Shown here: in pieces, positions 46,150 through 56,907 of the stretch | How positions within the stretch are numbered: the first letter of the stretch is position 1 | Layout: every line of letters starts with the position of its first letter | Assembly (NCBI RefSeq): GCF_963169125.1 | Contig: NC_084793.1 | Location: 215,972,652-216,036,651 of the forward strand | Direction: 5' to 3' | DNA from: Humulus lupulus | Lineage: Eukaryota; Streptophyta; Magnoliopsida; Rosales; Cannabaceae | Length of the DNA stretch: 64,000 nt | Notes under the pieces: generated by a model | The model's input: the letters and a program-made list of their open reading frames with translations, nothing else | Database searches by the model: none | What the model was told of the DNA's origin: nothing | Translations under genes and position numbers: made by a program

Positions 46150-47280
46150 ATTGAACTCTACACTTGATGTATACAGGTTTTGAGTTAGGTTGCCATCTTT
46201 AGGGAATCTATTGGTCAAGAAGTTTTAGTTCCATGCCTCTATTTGTAGAACTCACCAAATCTCTCCCAAGAGGTTTGGTAAATGGATCTACTAAATTCTC
46301 ACAAGATTTCACATATGAAATTGATATGATACTCTTATCAATCAATTCCCTCACATAGTCATGTCATAGACATATATGTCTAGATTTCTCATGATATATC
46401 TTGTTGTAAGCTCTAATCAAAGTGGCTTGATTATCGCAATGTATCGAAATTGTTGATACATCAACATCGGTTTTCGATATCTCCAACATGAGATCTCTTA
46501 GCCACTCGGCCTCTTTGTCGGTTGCCGCTAGAGCTACAAACTGGAACTTCATGGTTGAGTGACATATACATGTTTGTTTCTTAGATCCCTAGGAAATGGC
46601 ACCCCCACTAAGGGTAAACACCAAACCAGTTGTGGAGAGATTATCTTTTACAGCAGATATCCAGCTTGTGTCAGAATATTCCTCAAGTATCTTATGAAAC
46701 TTAGAATATTGGAGGCATAACTCTTTGGTCCTCTTAAGGTATCCAAATACTCTTTCCATGACCTTCCAATGTATGATACTTGGATTTCTAGTAAACCTAC
46801 TTAGTTTACCAACGACAAATGCAATGTCCACTCTAGTACAATGTGCGATATACATCAAACTACCAATTGCACTTGCATACTCTAGTTGAGCCACCGTTCT
46901 CCCTTCTTTCTTTTCAAGCTTTAGACTTGAATCAAAGGGTGTGTTTGCCTCTTTGATATTAAGATGACCTAAGGCATACCCATTCACATTTCTTCTAACT
47001 TTCATACCTAGTATGGTATCAACCTCTCCAAGGTCCTTCCTTTTGAAGTTAGAAGATAGAAACCTCTTCGTTTCTATTATGCCTTTCATGTCATTACTTG
47101 ATATCAACATATCATGAACATATAGAAACACTAAGATGACATAGTCATCACAAGTCTTAGAGTATAAGCATTTGTCCGCACTATTGTGTCTAAACCCATT
47201 TGAAACAATGGCTTCATCAAACTTCTCATGCCATTGTTTTGGTGCTTGTTTTAAACCATATAATGATTTAACAAGCTTAT
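46150..47280 (-). pseudogene. pol: Copia-2 RT C-terminal part and RNase H
   Basis: From 47280 leftward come LVKSLYGLKQAPKQWHEKFD, then LYVHDMLISSNDMKGI, where the catalytic YVDD has become YVHD (47111-47122). KRKDLGEVDTILGMKV, LEYASAIGSLMYIAHCTRVDI and KRVFGYLKRT-type motifs follow. A break near 46590 leads to RNase H: VALAATDKEAEWLRDL, SIHCDNQATL and NKIYHEKSRHI, then NLVDPFTKPLGRDLV near 46240. A copy lacking the YVDD Asp could not reverse-transcribe even if the frames were open. Confidence 0.9.
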
Positions 47281-48676
47281 TGTGGATGCCAAAAATCCAC
47301 CAAATAAAAACTCTTTAGTCCCTGGTTGGAACATAGGGATAAAGGTCACTTATTCATGCTATTGGGCTCGAGCCTGTAGGCCTTGTTGAATACAAGAGAT
47401 CATCTCATGAGAAACAACACATTATGAGCCACAAGGTTTGGCCCTGCTAAGCTAAGGGGCCACAATGAATACTACAAGAGGATAGGTGCACAAGGCCCTC
47501 ACATAGTGAGGTCCGACGTGCCCGCGCAAGGCTGACATGCTCACAGGTCAAGATGCACTCATACGCGTAAACACTGCCAAAGACGCCCGGGATATGCACC
47601 CGTTGATGCTCAATATTTTTACGCTTATAAAAGACCCCAATAACGCACTTAGATCCCCATATGCCTACACTCTCATTGGGTCCTCGGGCCATTGGGAATG
47701 CACCCCCTAGCGAGACCATCAGGTACGCGCCACCAGCGAGACCCTCATGCGCGCGCCCCCAGCGAGGCCCTCCTGCGCGCGCGCCCCCAGCGAGGCACTC
47801 CTGCGCGCGCGCCCACTAGCGAGGCCATCAGGCACACGCCCCCAGCGAGGCCCTCATGCGCGCCCCCCCAGCGAGGCCATCAGCCGCGCGCCCCCAGTGA
47901 GGCCCTCATGCACGCGCGCCCCCTAGTGAAGCCATCAGGCACGCGCCACCAGCGAGGCCCTCATGCGCACACGCCCCCAGCGAGGCCCGTAGGCCACCAT
48001 CTTCTCGGGAGGCCGTTGCACCATCACGTCACTAGTCTGGATCCATGCCGCAAGGAGACAAGTATAGCTAGGCCCTTCACCACTAGGAGCCTTGCAAGGC
48101 ACGACCAGTGCCTGGGTCATTACCACCTCGCATCTATGCCTTGCAAATGAGGGTCACATGGCATTGATCTCATGAGGTACGGAGTCCACTGACGAACTGA
48201 AAGGAGTTAGAGTACGGACATAGTACCCACGTCAGATAAGTAGTGGAGGTACGAACAAAGTACCATCTGTGGTCCTCACCATCCACTCCTCTGACACCCG
48301 TACCAGGCAGGTCGTGGAGGCATGACCAGGTACAGGAGGTGAGGTGCTCCCATGATCTCTGACCTTGTACCAGAGCCGACACCACTACCCCTAGAACCAC
48401 TCTCTTGTTAGTGTACTTGTGTACCATTTGGCCCCCTAGACCACCATGTACCCAGGGCCATTAGAGCCTACTATAAAATGAACCCCACTTCCACAGAGAA
48501 GGGGGTTGGAAAATTCATTGTATGCAGAGGCTATTGAGAAATATACCAAGGTTTGCTCCATTGTTTATCTGTGTTTACTTTTCCTTAAAGTTTATTCTTA
48601 GTTCTTATATAAACATCACCTGACTTACCTTTGAGTTTTCCGATCTAATTTCGTTGACGAGATTTCACCGTCAACA
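47281..48676 (+). repeat. TR-GAG 5' LTR
   Basis: The 1396-bp LTR starts TGTGGATGCCAAAAATCCACC, close to an inverted repeat, and ends CACCGTCAACA. A TATA box (GCTTATAAAAGACC) lies near 47624, and a GC-rich block (47700-48000) repeats CCCCCAGCGAGGCCCTCATG with C/G-rich fill. The open frames across the block on both strands are repeat artefacts. Confidence 0.9.
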
Positions 48677-48677
48677 G

Positions 48678-48697
48678 TTTGGCACCGTCTGTGGGAA
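48678..48697 (+). other. TR-GAG primer-binding site
   Basis: TTTGGCACCGTCTGTGGGAA follows the LTR end by one base. TGGCRCCGTCTGTGGGAA is a PBS often seen in plant Tat-lineage elements. I do not assign the tRNA. Confidence 0.78.
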
Positions 48698-48744
48698 GAA
48701 CAAGCATCAAGCAAGTGTTCTTCCATCATTTCCAACAAAGAAAG

Positions 48745-50002
48745 ATGCTAAGACGTTCAAAACGCCTATGGAAAATACAAGAGGTTGAGGTTCGCCGACA
48801 CGAAGTAGAGTGGAGGCCTTCCAAGAAAGACCCCCCTCTGCCCGAGCATGGAGGTGGACCGGAAGAACCTCTTCCCCCAGAGGAGGAGAGGGAAGTCAAG
48901 CATACCCCTCCCAAAGCGTAAAGGGAAGGAGCATGAAATAGGGGAAAACACTGTCCCCATAGACGATGGGGGAACCCAACTTTCCGCTAGTAAAACCCCC
49001 CAGGCAAAGTACCATGGGGGACATAGGCCAACAAAATGTCCCCAGGAGCATAGGCAGAGAGAAGATGATGATCATAAGAACGAGGCCAAAGTCCCCTTAA
49101 AAGGGGCACCCCCTGGCCTAAGAAAAGAGCTCCATGGGGAGAGGTCAGAAGTAAGAGACGTACCCCCCGCGGTTCCACCGAGGGACACAACCAAGGCAAG
49201 GGATCAGCCTGAGAACCCGCAAAATTCCTTATGCAAAAAGAGGAGGGGACTAGACACCAAAATGTGAAGCCCTCGAGGCAAGATCACCACTGCACTTGGG
49301 GGGCACATGGATGACGGAGAATTCGACCGTGATTCACCCTTCACAAGGGAGATTCAGGCTGAACAAATGCCCACTGGCTTCAGAGAGCCTCGCATGACTC
49401 CGTACGAGGGTACTACAGACCCAAAATATCACTTAGACTCCTTCAATAACTTGATGAGGTTAAGGGGGGTCAACAGCAGAGCAAAATGTCATTGCTTTGT
49501 CGTTACTCTTAAAGGAGTGGCGTACAAGTGGTTCAGGAGGTTAAGGCCAGGAACAATCAAGTCATGGCAACAATTCTCTGATGAATTTCTTCAGCAACAC
49601 CATGCAGCGTGTGACTACGTCATGCCAACTACCAGCCTCACTAACATCAAACAAGGTGATAATGAAAGTTTGAAGGACTACATCCATAGGTTCAGTATAG
49701 AAGCAACAAAGGTGGGAGATTTAACCAAAGCAGAGCTCAAGATGGCTATTACAGCCAGAGTTCGTCCAGGAAGAAAGTTATGGAGTAACATGCTCAAAAG
49801 AGAAGTTTCAGATTTGGACGACTTCGAGAGAGAGCACAGAGGTACATACGTGTGGAAGAGGGCCATAAGAACTTCCATGTCGAAGAAAGCGAACCTTCCT
49901 CCAGTGGCCATACTACCAATATGTCTTGGGATTCCATATAGAAGGGGGCATCGTGCTAGAGGGGTCGCTGACCAAGTTGGAGATCGAATGAAGACCATCT
50001 AG
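48745..50002 (+). pseudogene. gag: TR-GAG gag, two frames and one stop
   Basis: The first ATG after the PBS (48745) opens MLRRSKRLWKIQEVE, a basic N-terminus. The frame shifts near 48900 into a Lys/Glu/Pro-rich linker (from about 48848). A TGA at 49265-49267 is followed in the same frame by the gag core: FREPRMTPYEGTTDPKYHLD, KCHCFVVTLKGVAYKWFRRL, SWQQFSDEFLQQHHAACDYV and SLTNIKQGDNESLKDYIHRF. The ORF ends at 50002 without a zinc knuckle. In autonomous relatives gag continues into protease here; in this element the 29-bp array begins within 40 bp. The core from 49307 is 231 codons and still open. Confidence 0.88.
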
Positions 50003-50030
50003 CCATGAAAGTCCCCACCCGAGGGGATAT

Positions 50031-50221
50031 CACCTCAAAAGCAGACGCTTGAGAAAAGGGTCTCCAAAGTAGACGCTTGCAAAAAGGGTCTCATAAGTAG
50101 ACGCTTGCAAAAAAGGTCTCCAAAGTAGACGCTTGCAAAAAGGGTCTCAAAGTAGACGCTTCCAAAAAGGGTCTCAAAGAAGACGCTTGCAAAAAGGGTC
50201 TCAAAGAAGACGCTTGCAAAA
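50031..50221 (+). repeat. 29-bp tandem array after TR-GAG gag
   Basis: About six and a half copies of (C)AAAGTAGACGCTTGCAAAAA + GGGTCTC, 27-30 bp each. The last copies have AAAGAAGACGC and the first AAAGCAGACGC. Length changes are single-base indels. It is purine-rich on the plus strand and not in a conserved frame. Confidence 0.92.
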
Positions 50222-50410
50222 ATAGTACTATGCCTAATGACGAGAAGCACGCTTCTCGCAACAAATAATAAGCGCGCGCGAAAATATATAAAAGGATAAC
50301 TAGAACCCAAGGGGTCAATATATCCTTATAGGTGCAACCAAGGTGCACCAAAGAGAGACCTATTGAACCCCCTTTCGCGTGGGTTCCCAAGGACCTCGAG
50401 CATGATGAAT

Positions 50411-50503
50411 ACCAAAAAAAAAAAAAAAAAAAAAGGGATAATAAAAAGGAAGAGAAGAGTCTACAAGAACGCCTAAAGGCCTCCCTATAGACTGGGGGGC
50501 AAG
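50411..50503 (+). other. TR-GAG A tract and polypurine tract
   Basis: A run of about 21 A residues followed by GGGATAATAAAAAGGAAGAG leads to CTATAGACTGGGGGGCAAG, which abuts the 3' LTR. The last part is the polypurine tract for plus-strand priming and resembles the Tat-M tract. Confidence 0.8.
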
Positions 50504-51844
50504 TGTGGATGCCAGAAATCCACCAAATAAAAACTCTTTAGTCCCTAGTTGGAGCATAGGGATAAAGGTCACTTATTCATGCTATTGGGCTCGAGCCTGT
50601 AGGCCTTGTTGAATACAGGAGATCATCTCATGAGAAACAACACATTATGAGCCACAAGGTTTGGCCCTGCTAAGCTAAGGGGCCACAATGAATACTGCAA
50701 GAGGATAGGTGCACAAGCCCCTCACATAGTGAGGTCCGACGTGCCCGCGCAAGGCTGACATGCTCACAGGTCAAGATGCACTCATACGCGTAAACGCTGC
50801 CAAAGACGCCCGGGACATGCACCCGTGGATGCTCAATATTCCACGCTTATAAAAGACACAAAGAACGCACTTAGATCCCCATACGCCTACACTCTCATTG
50901 GGTCCTCGGGCCATCGGGCATGCACCCCCTAGCGAGGCCATTAGGCACGCGCCACCAGCGAGGCCCTCATGCGCGCGCCCCCAGCGAGGCCCTCCTGCGC
51001 GCGCGCCCCCTAGCGAGGCCATCAGGCACACACCACCAGCGAGGCCCTCATGCACGCGCCCCCAGCGAGGCCCTCATGCACGCGCGCCCCCTAGCGAGGC
51101 CATCAGGCACGCGCCACCAGCGAGGCCCTCATGCGCACGCGCCCCCAGCGAGGCCCGTAGGCCACCATCTTCTCGGGAGGCCATTGCACCATCACGTCAC
51201 TAGTCTGGATCCATGCCGCAAGGAGACAAGTATAGCTAGGCCCTTCACCACTAGGAGCCTTGCAAGGCACGACCAGTGCCTGGGTCATTACCACCTCGCA
51301 TCTATGCCTTACAAATGAGGGTCACATGGCATTGATCTCATGAGGTACGGAGTCCACTGACGAACTGAAAGGAGTTAAAGTACGGACATAGTACCCACGT
51401 CAGATAAGTAGTGGAGGTACGAACAAAGTACCATCTGTTGTCCTCACCAGCCACTCCTCTGACACCCGTACCAGGCAGGTCGTGGAGGCATGACCAGGTA
51501 CAGGAGGTGAGGTGCTCCCATGATCTCTGACCTTGTACCAGAGCCGACATCACTACCCCTGGAACCACTCTCTTGTTAGTGTACTTGTGTACCATCTGGT
51601 CCCCTGGACCACCATGTACCCAGGGCCATTAGAGCCTACTATAAAATGAAGCCCACTTCCACAGAGAAGGGGGTTGGAAAATTCATTGTATGCAGAGGCT
51701 ATTGAGAAATATACCAAGGCTTGCTCCATTGTTTATCTGTGTTTACTTTTCCTTAAAGTTTATTCTTAGTTCTTATATAAACATCACCTGACTTACCTTT
51801 GAGTTTTCCGATCTAATTTCGTTGACGAGATTTCACCATCAACA
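50504..51844 (+). repeat. TR-GAG 3' LTR
   Basis: The 1341-bp copy of the 5' LTR starts TGTGGATGCCAGAAATCCACC and ends CACCATCAACA. The length difference is mostly fewer GC-rich units (50925-51160 here, 47700-48000 there). Substitutions elsewhere are sparse. Confidence 0.9.
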
Positions 51845-52520
51845 CTTACACACCTTATGTTTATTTCCCCTTATAACAAACCCTTATGGTTGTTCCATGT
51901 ACACCCCTCATCGAGTTTACCTTTTAGGAATGTCGTTTTGACATCCATTTGATGAACATATAGGTTGTGTACTGATGATAAGGCAAACAACAATCTTATA
52001 GATGTTGTCCTTGCTACCGGTTCATAGGTATCAAAATAATCTATGCCCTACTCTTGTCTAAACACTTTGGCCACCAATCGTGCCTTATAGGCTTGAATGG
52101 TCCCATTAGTGTTGTATTTTCTTCAAAATATTGACTTCTAACCTATTGGTTTTGATCCTTATGGTATATCAACAATCTCCCAAGTGTGGTTAGATATAAT
52201 TTAATCTATCTCATCATGTATTGCCTCTTTCCAAAAGTTAGAGTCCTTTGATGACATAACTTCTTGGAAAATTTTAGGATCATCCTTTACTTGAAGTACC
52301 ATAGGATACTTCCAAGTGTCTCTCTTGTGGTTTTCCTCTACTAGGTAAATAGTCTCCACTTAAGAGATTTTATTTTGTGATCCACCCTCTTTAAGCCTTT
52401 GGATACTTCTAGGCAATATTGGTTACTCTACAACCCTTGAAGGTAACTCCTCTTGAGTTCCTTCTAATGAGATCGGTTCTTGAGGCTTATTGTCAATATA
52501 CAACAAATTCCCAAATACTT
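51845..52520 (-). pseudogene. pol: Copia-2 RT N-terminal part and integrase-RT linker
   Basis: The minus strand shows linker and RT remnants in changing frames. They include an equivalent of the PS(N/D)FK(D/E)A...W region near 52230, the ARLVAK-type block near 52080 (KARLVAKVFRQE in sense), and QMDVKTTFLNGKLDE near 51940. VYMEQP*GF follows, and then the TR-GAG insertion site. It continues at 47280 with LVKSLYGLKQAP, confirming that one gene was split. Confidence 0.78.
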
Positions 52521-52539
52521 AATTTCTCTTGATTCAATT

Positions 52540-53560
52540 ATCACATTGGACTCCAAGTCTAATAGCCTATAGGCCTTGCTATTTGAGACATAGCCTACAA
52601 ACACACTTTTGATAGCTTGGTCCTTTTAGGCATCGTGCTCTTGCAATAAGCAAGGCACCCCCACACTTTGGGACACCCTAGGTTGGGTCTCTTTCCTTTC
52701 CATATCTCATATGATGAAATTTGATTCCTCTTTAGAGGAGTCCGATTTAGAATATGACAAGCGGTAAGCAAGGACTTCTCCCCATAATGCAACATTCAAA
52801 TTTGCATATAATAGCATAGCATTTATGATTTCAACACATGTTCTATTCTTTATTTTCACCATACCATTTTTTTGGGGTGTATAAGGGATTTTACATTCAT
52901 GTATTATACCATGCTTCTCACAAAACACAATAAATTCATTGGAAAAGTATTCACCACCCCTATCATTTCTAATCACTTTAATTTTCTTTTCCAATTGATT
53001 TTCAACTTCAGCTTTATAGATTTTAAACATGCTAAAGGCCTCATCCTTATTTTTAAGCAAGTACACATATGTGAATCTAGAACAATCATCAATAAAGGTA
53101 ATAAAATACCTATATCCACCTCTAGAAATTATTCCATTCAATTCACATAAATCACAGTATACTAAATCTACAAGTTAGTTTTCCTTTCAACACTTGGAAA
53201 ATATTTCTTTACCATCTTAGATTTAACACATAATTACTATTTATCATGCTCAACATCACTACATACAATTAAACCACATTTGATAACTCTGTTAAGTGTA
53301 CTATATCCTATATGAGCAAGTCTATTATGCCACAAAGTAATAGAATCAAAGCCAAGCACATAAGATGAAGAAGAACATGCATTACTATCAAAACCATTGT
53401 CTTTGGTACACAATTTTATCATTCCATCACAAACATACCCTTTCCCAACAAAGTAGTAACCCTTGATAGAATTAGCCGGACTCAAACACTGCTCTGACTC
53501 TCGGTTTGCTAAACAAATGTCCACTCACAAGATTCCTACTCATATTTGGAACATACAACA
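52540..53560 (-). pseudogene. pol: Copia-2 integrase with lost catalytic Glu
   Basis: The pre-integrase zinc region reads LWHNRLAHIGYSTLNRVIK. After a degenerate stretch (about 53150-53240), the core follows: GGYRYFITFIDDCSRFTYVY with the first Asp, then KVIRNDRGGEYFSNEF with the second Asp. PYTPQKNGMVKIKNRT comes next. Family members read NGVAERKNRT there, so the third catalytic residue, Glu, is Lys (52854-52856). A frameshift near 52765 leads to LLTACHILNRTPLKR, YEIWKGKRPNLGCPKVWGC and the tail. It is inactive on two counts. Confidence 0.9.
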
Positions 53561-53830
53561 CATTGGTCAATAAAACCTTCTTTCCCGATGTGAAGTAAAG
53601 ATCAACCTTCCCTTTGCCCAACACCTTGGATCTATCCTCATAACCCATTTGGATCTCATGGCCATCTATTGACTTTTCAAAGGTTTTGAAGACATATCTA
53701 TCACACAAGTATCATACTACCATCCTTGTACTTTCCCATGGATGGAATTCATCTCACTTAAGGTAACAACCAACTCATCTTCGGTTGTGTTGACCTTGGA
53801 TCCATGGTTGTGAGACTTTCAATACTTGCA
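53472..53830 (-). pseudogene. pol: Copia-2 protease region
   Basis: The interval links the gag zinc knuckle to the pre-integrase region. It contains GYEDRSKVLGKGKVDLYFTS, KKVLLTNVLYVPNMSRNLVS and GHLFSK, the second half of a copia protease. The catalytic D-S/T-G segment should lie near 53710-53760, where the frame is broken and no clear motif remains. Confidence 0.78.
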
Positions 53831-54610
53831 CTCCCTATCCATGTGGCCACTCTTGCCACAAACAAAGCAAGGGCCTCTCCCACCCTTGAATTGCCCTTCA
53901 TTCATCAAAGGATCTAGGTAAGTATCCTTCTTTGATTGGGGCTTCTTGTGAATCTTCCCTTTGGATTGAGAGGTTTTCTCTATGGAATTAGCCTTGGATG
54001 TGCCAACATTAGACTCTTCCATGCACTTGTCTCTAGAACGAGACTCCTCTTCAATCCTTAGGTGCTTCAAGATCTCTTCCAAATATATCTCTTCATTGTT
54101 ATGGAAGATGTTCTTTCTATAGCTTATCCAAGAAAGAGGTAGTTTAGCTATAATCCCTCCCACAATGAAGGGTTCTGGCAATGTTATCTTAAGAGTAGCA
54201 ACTTATTCACACTAACTTGAAGTTCATGTACTTGGAGGAGTAAGAGTTTAGTATCAAAGAATTGAAATTCCATGTATTGAGTGATAAGGAATTTCTCGGT
54301 ACCTTCTTCTTTGGTTTTGTATTTCTTCTCAAAAACTTCTCATATCTCCTTTGTCGATATAGTGTTTATGTAGAGATGATAGAGACGATCTGACAAATCA
54401 TTGAGTATGTGGCCTCTACAAATGAATTCATCATCTTCCCTTTTCTTACTTTATTTGTTCACATCTTGAGAATAATCATCCTTTGGGGACTCCAAAGTCT
54501 TCAAATCTTTGTTAAGGATGTAGTGCGCTTTCAAAGTTGTGAAGAGGAACTTGATCTTGTCTTGTCATCAAACCTATCTAGTTTGACTAGTTCTTGAGAC
54601 ATGAACTTGA
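53819..54610 (-). pseudogene. gag: Copia-2 gag
   Basis: This is a copia gag of the TNT1/Tork-like group. From the start, MSQELVKLDRFD (54600) gives way to a degraded middle with REDDEFICRGHILNDLSDRL, EVFEKKYKTKEEGTEKFLI and LLLLQVHELQVSVNKL. MPEPFIVGGIIAKLPLSW, EEILKHLRIEEESRSRD and a Lys/Ser linker follow, ending in the zinc knuckle CFVCGKSGHMDREC. The open part is 53819-54181; upstream there are stops and at least one frameshift near 54185. The start lies 25 bp from the Copia-3 insertion. Confidence 0.88.
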
Positions 54611-54625
54611 GAGCTGAGATTGAGC

Positions 54626-56889
54626 TGTTGGGAATAGTTCCCTTAAAGAAATTGTAGTTGACAAATATTTTAAATGAAATAAATAATTGAATTGAATTAT
54701 TATATATATAGACTATGTCTGATATTATGTTGATAATATTAAGTAAATATTAGAAAATTCCAAAGTTCATCTATGTGGTCTTAATCTCATATTGGTATGA
54801 GAGGATCAAGATTGAGATAATGAACTTAAAGCTGTTTGCAATAAAATAAATTTATGGAATCTTTAGATTAATTACTGCTAGTACGGTTCACTAGTATTAT
54901 GAATACAAGTGACCTAGATTCGGGTCGCTAGTGTAGTAGGACACTTTAGTGAAGGTACTTTATATATAATGATGTATAGAACAGGACCAAATGTGATTTG
55001 TTAGTACTTGTTTAAACACCATTTTGTAGTATTAATCAAACACATCAAATGATGTTCATATACAAGATGATCTTAATCCTGAGGTTACTATGAACTCCTA
55101 TATATGTCATTTGATCCTTTGATTCATGCGTTAAGGTTTGTCAGAATGTCCAGGCTTGAGAATAATTGTTTTGGGGACTCAATGATATATATGGATGAGG
55201 ACATAGTTTAGCATATATGGAATCTATACCTTCTTATAGATTGAATAATGGTTCCTTATTGGGTTGACTTTTGGAACTGAAAAAGTTATGAGCGCTCACG
55301 TCGCAAACTTGTTATGACACAACCTTCACTAGTAAAGTCAATGGTACACTAGAAACTAGATTTAGTTAAAAGGGTAAAACAGTAATCTTATTCCTTTTTA
55401 ATTATGAACCATTAAAAGATGATTAACGTTGTATGTAATGATTATATCAATGGAAACTTTATTCTTTAATAAAGTACTCTGTAAATATATGTCTATAATT
55501 ATCAAGAGTTCAATCTCATATTTATGGTGGAATAATCATGAGATTAATAAATATAATTATTTAATCAAAGAGCTTTGATTAATAATCTAATATTTATTGG
55601 AGCTTGAAATCATAGGTCCATAGGTCCCCAGGGTAGCTCTATCAACACCATATCAAGGTAAGAGTTGATACAAAGGTAAAATTGTAATTTAGAAATTTGA
55701 GAAGAATTTTATTCTTTGGGTCAAATATACAATTATATGATAATTGATGTTGAATAATTAATTTGGAATTAATTATTAAATTTTGAAAATATATTTATTA
55801 ATTTAAATATAGAATTTTTGAAATATATATAATAATAAATAAATTAATTTTTGAAATTAGTTATTTTATTTGAGTGGGAGAAAATAAAAATGGCAAGTCA
55901 AAATAGTTTTGATTTATTGATTTTTAAAATGATGATGATAATGATGATCATTAATTTAAATTTTGAATTTAAAATTTAAATTTGAACTATGGTTGTGATC
56001 TTTTCCTTAAAAAGATGATACCATATTTTGTGGGAAGTATTTATTTAAATAAATAAAAGAAAATAAGAAAAATAAAATATTCCGTGAATGGAGATAATGC
56101 TACACGTATGACACATTCCTAAGACTGTGCCATGCGTGTATATGATACTGATAAAGTATGAGTATTATTATTTATTTAATTAATTAATAATTTAAAAATA
56201 ATTTTTTTCAAATTTGGTAAGTTAGATATTACTTAAATCAATTCCTATCATCATTTTGATTGTATTATATTATTATTATTATTATTATGAATAATAATGT
56301 AATATATAATCTATATATGCATTATGTGATAATAAGAGAAATGGTAATGGTGATTCAAAAGAGTTTCAGAAAATTGTCAGACAAGAAATTCTTAATTTTC
56401 TTCTCTTATTATTTCAACTTTTCTCAAGCCATAATCTAAGTACTCATGTGTTGAGATAAACTTGTGATTTCTAATTTACAAACCCTTGTTCTCAATGTGC
56501 CCACCCACATCTTGAGGTGTAGAGAACACTCTGGAAGATCGTGGTCTGAGTACTCAAAGTGTTGGATAGGAAGATCTTTATTTATACAAAAAGACTCAAG
56601 GACACTTGATAGGCCTCAAGAGGTAAATATTTATGTCCTTAAATATTTGTATACGTGTGCATATAATATATAAGTGTGTGTATGTATATGTATGTGTGTA
56701 TATCTATGTATATATATACATGTATGGGCATGTATATATATATGTTGCATGACTAATGATATTGCATATTAATGGTTCCTGTATTCTTGAACATATAAAC
56801 TGTTTATATGAGATGTGGAATTTTTGTTGTTGTTTATCAACTAGGCCCGCCATGCTATTTTCCTGCACACTCTGAATGATTTTCCAACA
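54626..56889 (+). repeat. Copia-3 5' LTR
   Basis: The 2264-bp LTR starts TGTTGGGAATAGTTCCC, a short terminal palindrome, and ends GATTTTCCAACA next to a PBS. The left flank is TGAGC; the matching flank would be outside the window. It is a diverged homologue of the solo LTR at 27454-29337 (TATGAGAGGATCAAGAT, TACGGTTCACTA, TTTATTGGAGCTTG and ATAGGTCCATAGGTCC blocks). A 15-bp imperfect hairpin lies at 56101-56140. Confidence 0.88.
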
Positions 56890-56891
56890 AT

Positions 56892-56907
56892 TGGTATCAG
56901 AGCAGGT
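56892..56907 (+). other. Copia-3 primer-binding site (tRNA-Met)
   Basis: TGGTATCAGAGCAGGT, two bases after the LTR end, is the classical initiator-Met primer-binding site of plant copia elements. Confidence 0.92.

Larger units (their letters stand above)
47281..51844 (+). mobile_element. TR-GAG: complete non-autonomous Tat-type element with gag only
   Basis: Two LTRs bound an internal region of about 1.8 kb holding a PBS, a gag pseudogene, a 29-bp tandem array, an A tract and a PPT, with no protease, RT, RNase H or integrase. The flanks CTTAT and CTTAC are a TSD with one mismatch inside Copia-2 RT. By eye the two LTRs differ at only a few tens of positions outside the repeat block, so insertion was recent compared with its hosts. 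Retrotransposition would need enzymes from a Tat relative. This structure matches the class called TR-GAG elements or, more broadly, LARD-like elements. Confidence 0.9.
42423..54625 (-). mobile_element. Copia-2: Ty1/copia element, inactive, 5' LTR outside the window
   Basis: The order on the minus strand is gag, protease, integrase, RT, RNase H, 3' untranslated region, PPT, 3' LTR, which is the copia arrangement with integrase before RT. It is inserted in Gypsy-2 gag (left flank GACCC). TGTAA-LTR 6 sits in its 3' untranslated region and TR-GAG in its RT. Copia-3 is inserted just upstream of its gag start, so its 5' LTR should lie beyond the right edge. All coding parts are broken. Confidence 0.88.

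Noticed and set aside
47692..48150. Open frames of 80-150 codons in the TR-GAG LTRs (also 50898-51318), rich in ARPSGTRHQRGP-type repeats
   Set aside because: Both LTRs give near-identical frames made from the tandem block; opposite-strand frames are equally open. Not genes.
50031..50221. 29-bp repeats considered as a CRISPR array or minisatellite gene
   Set aside because: No spacers between copies, variable unit length, and located between gag and PPT of an LTR element.
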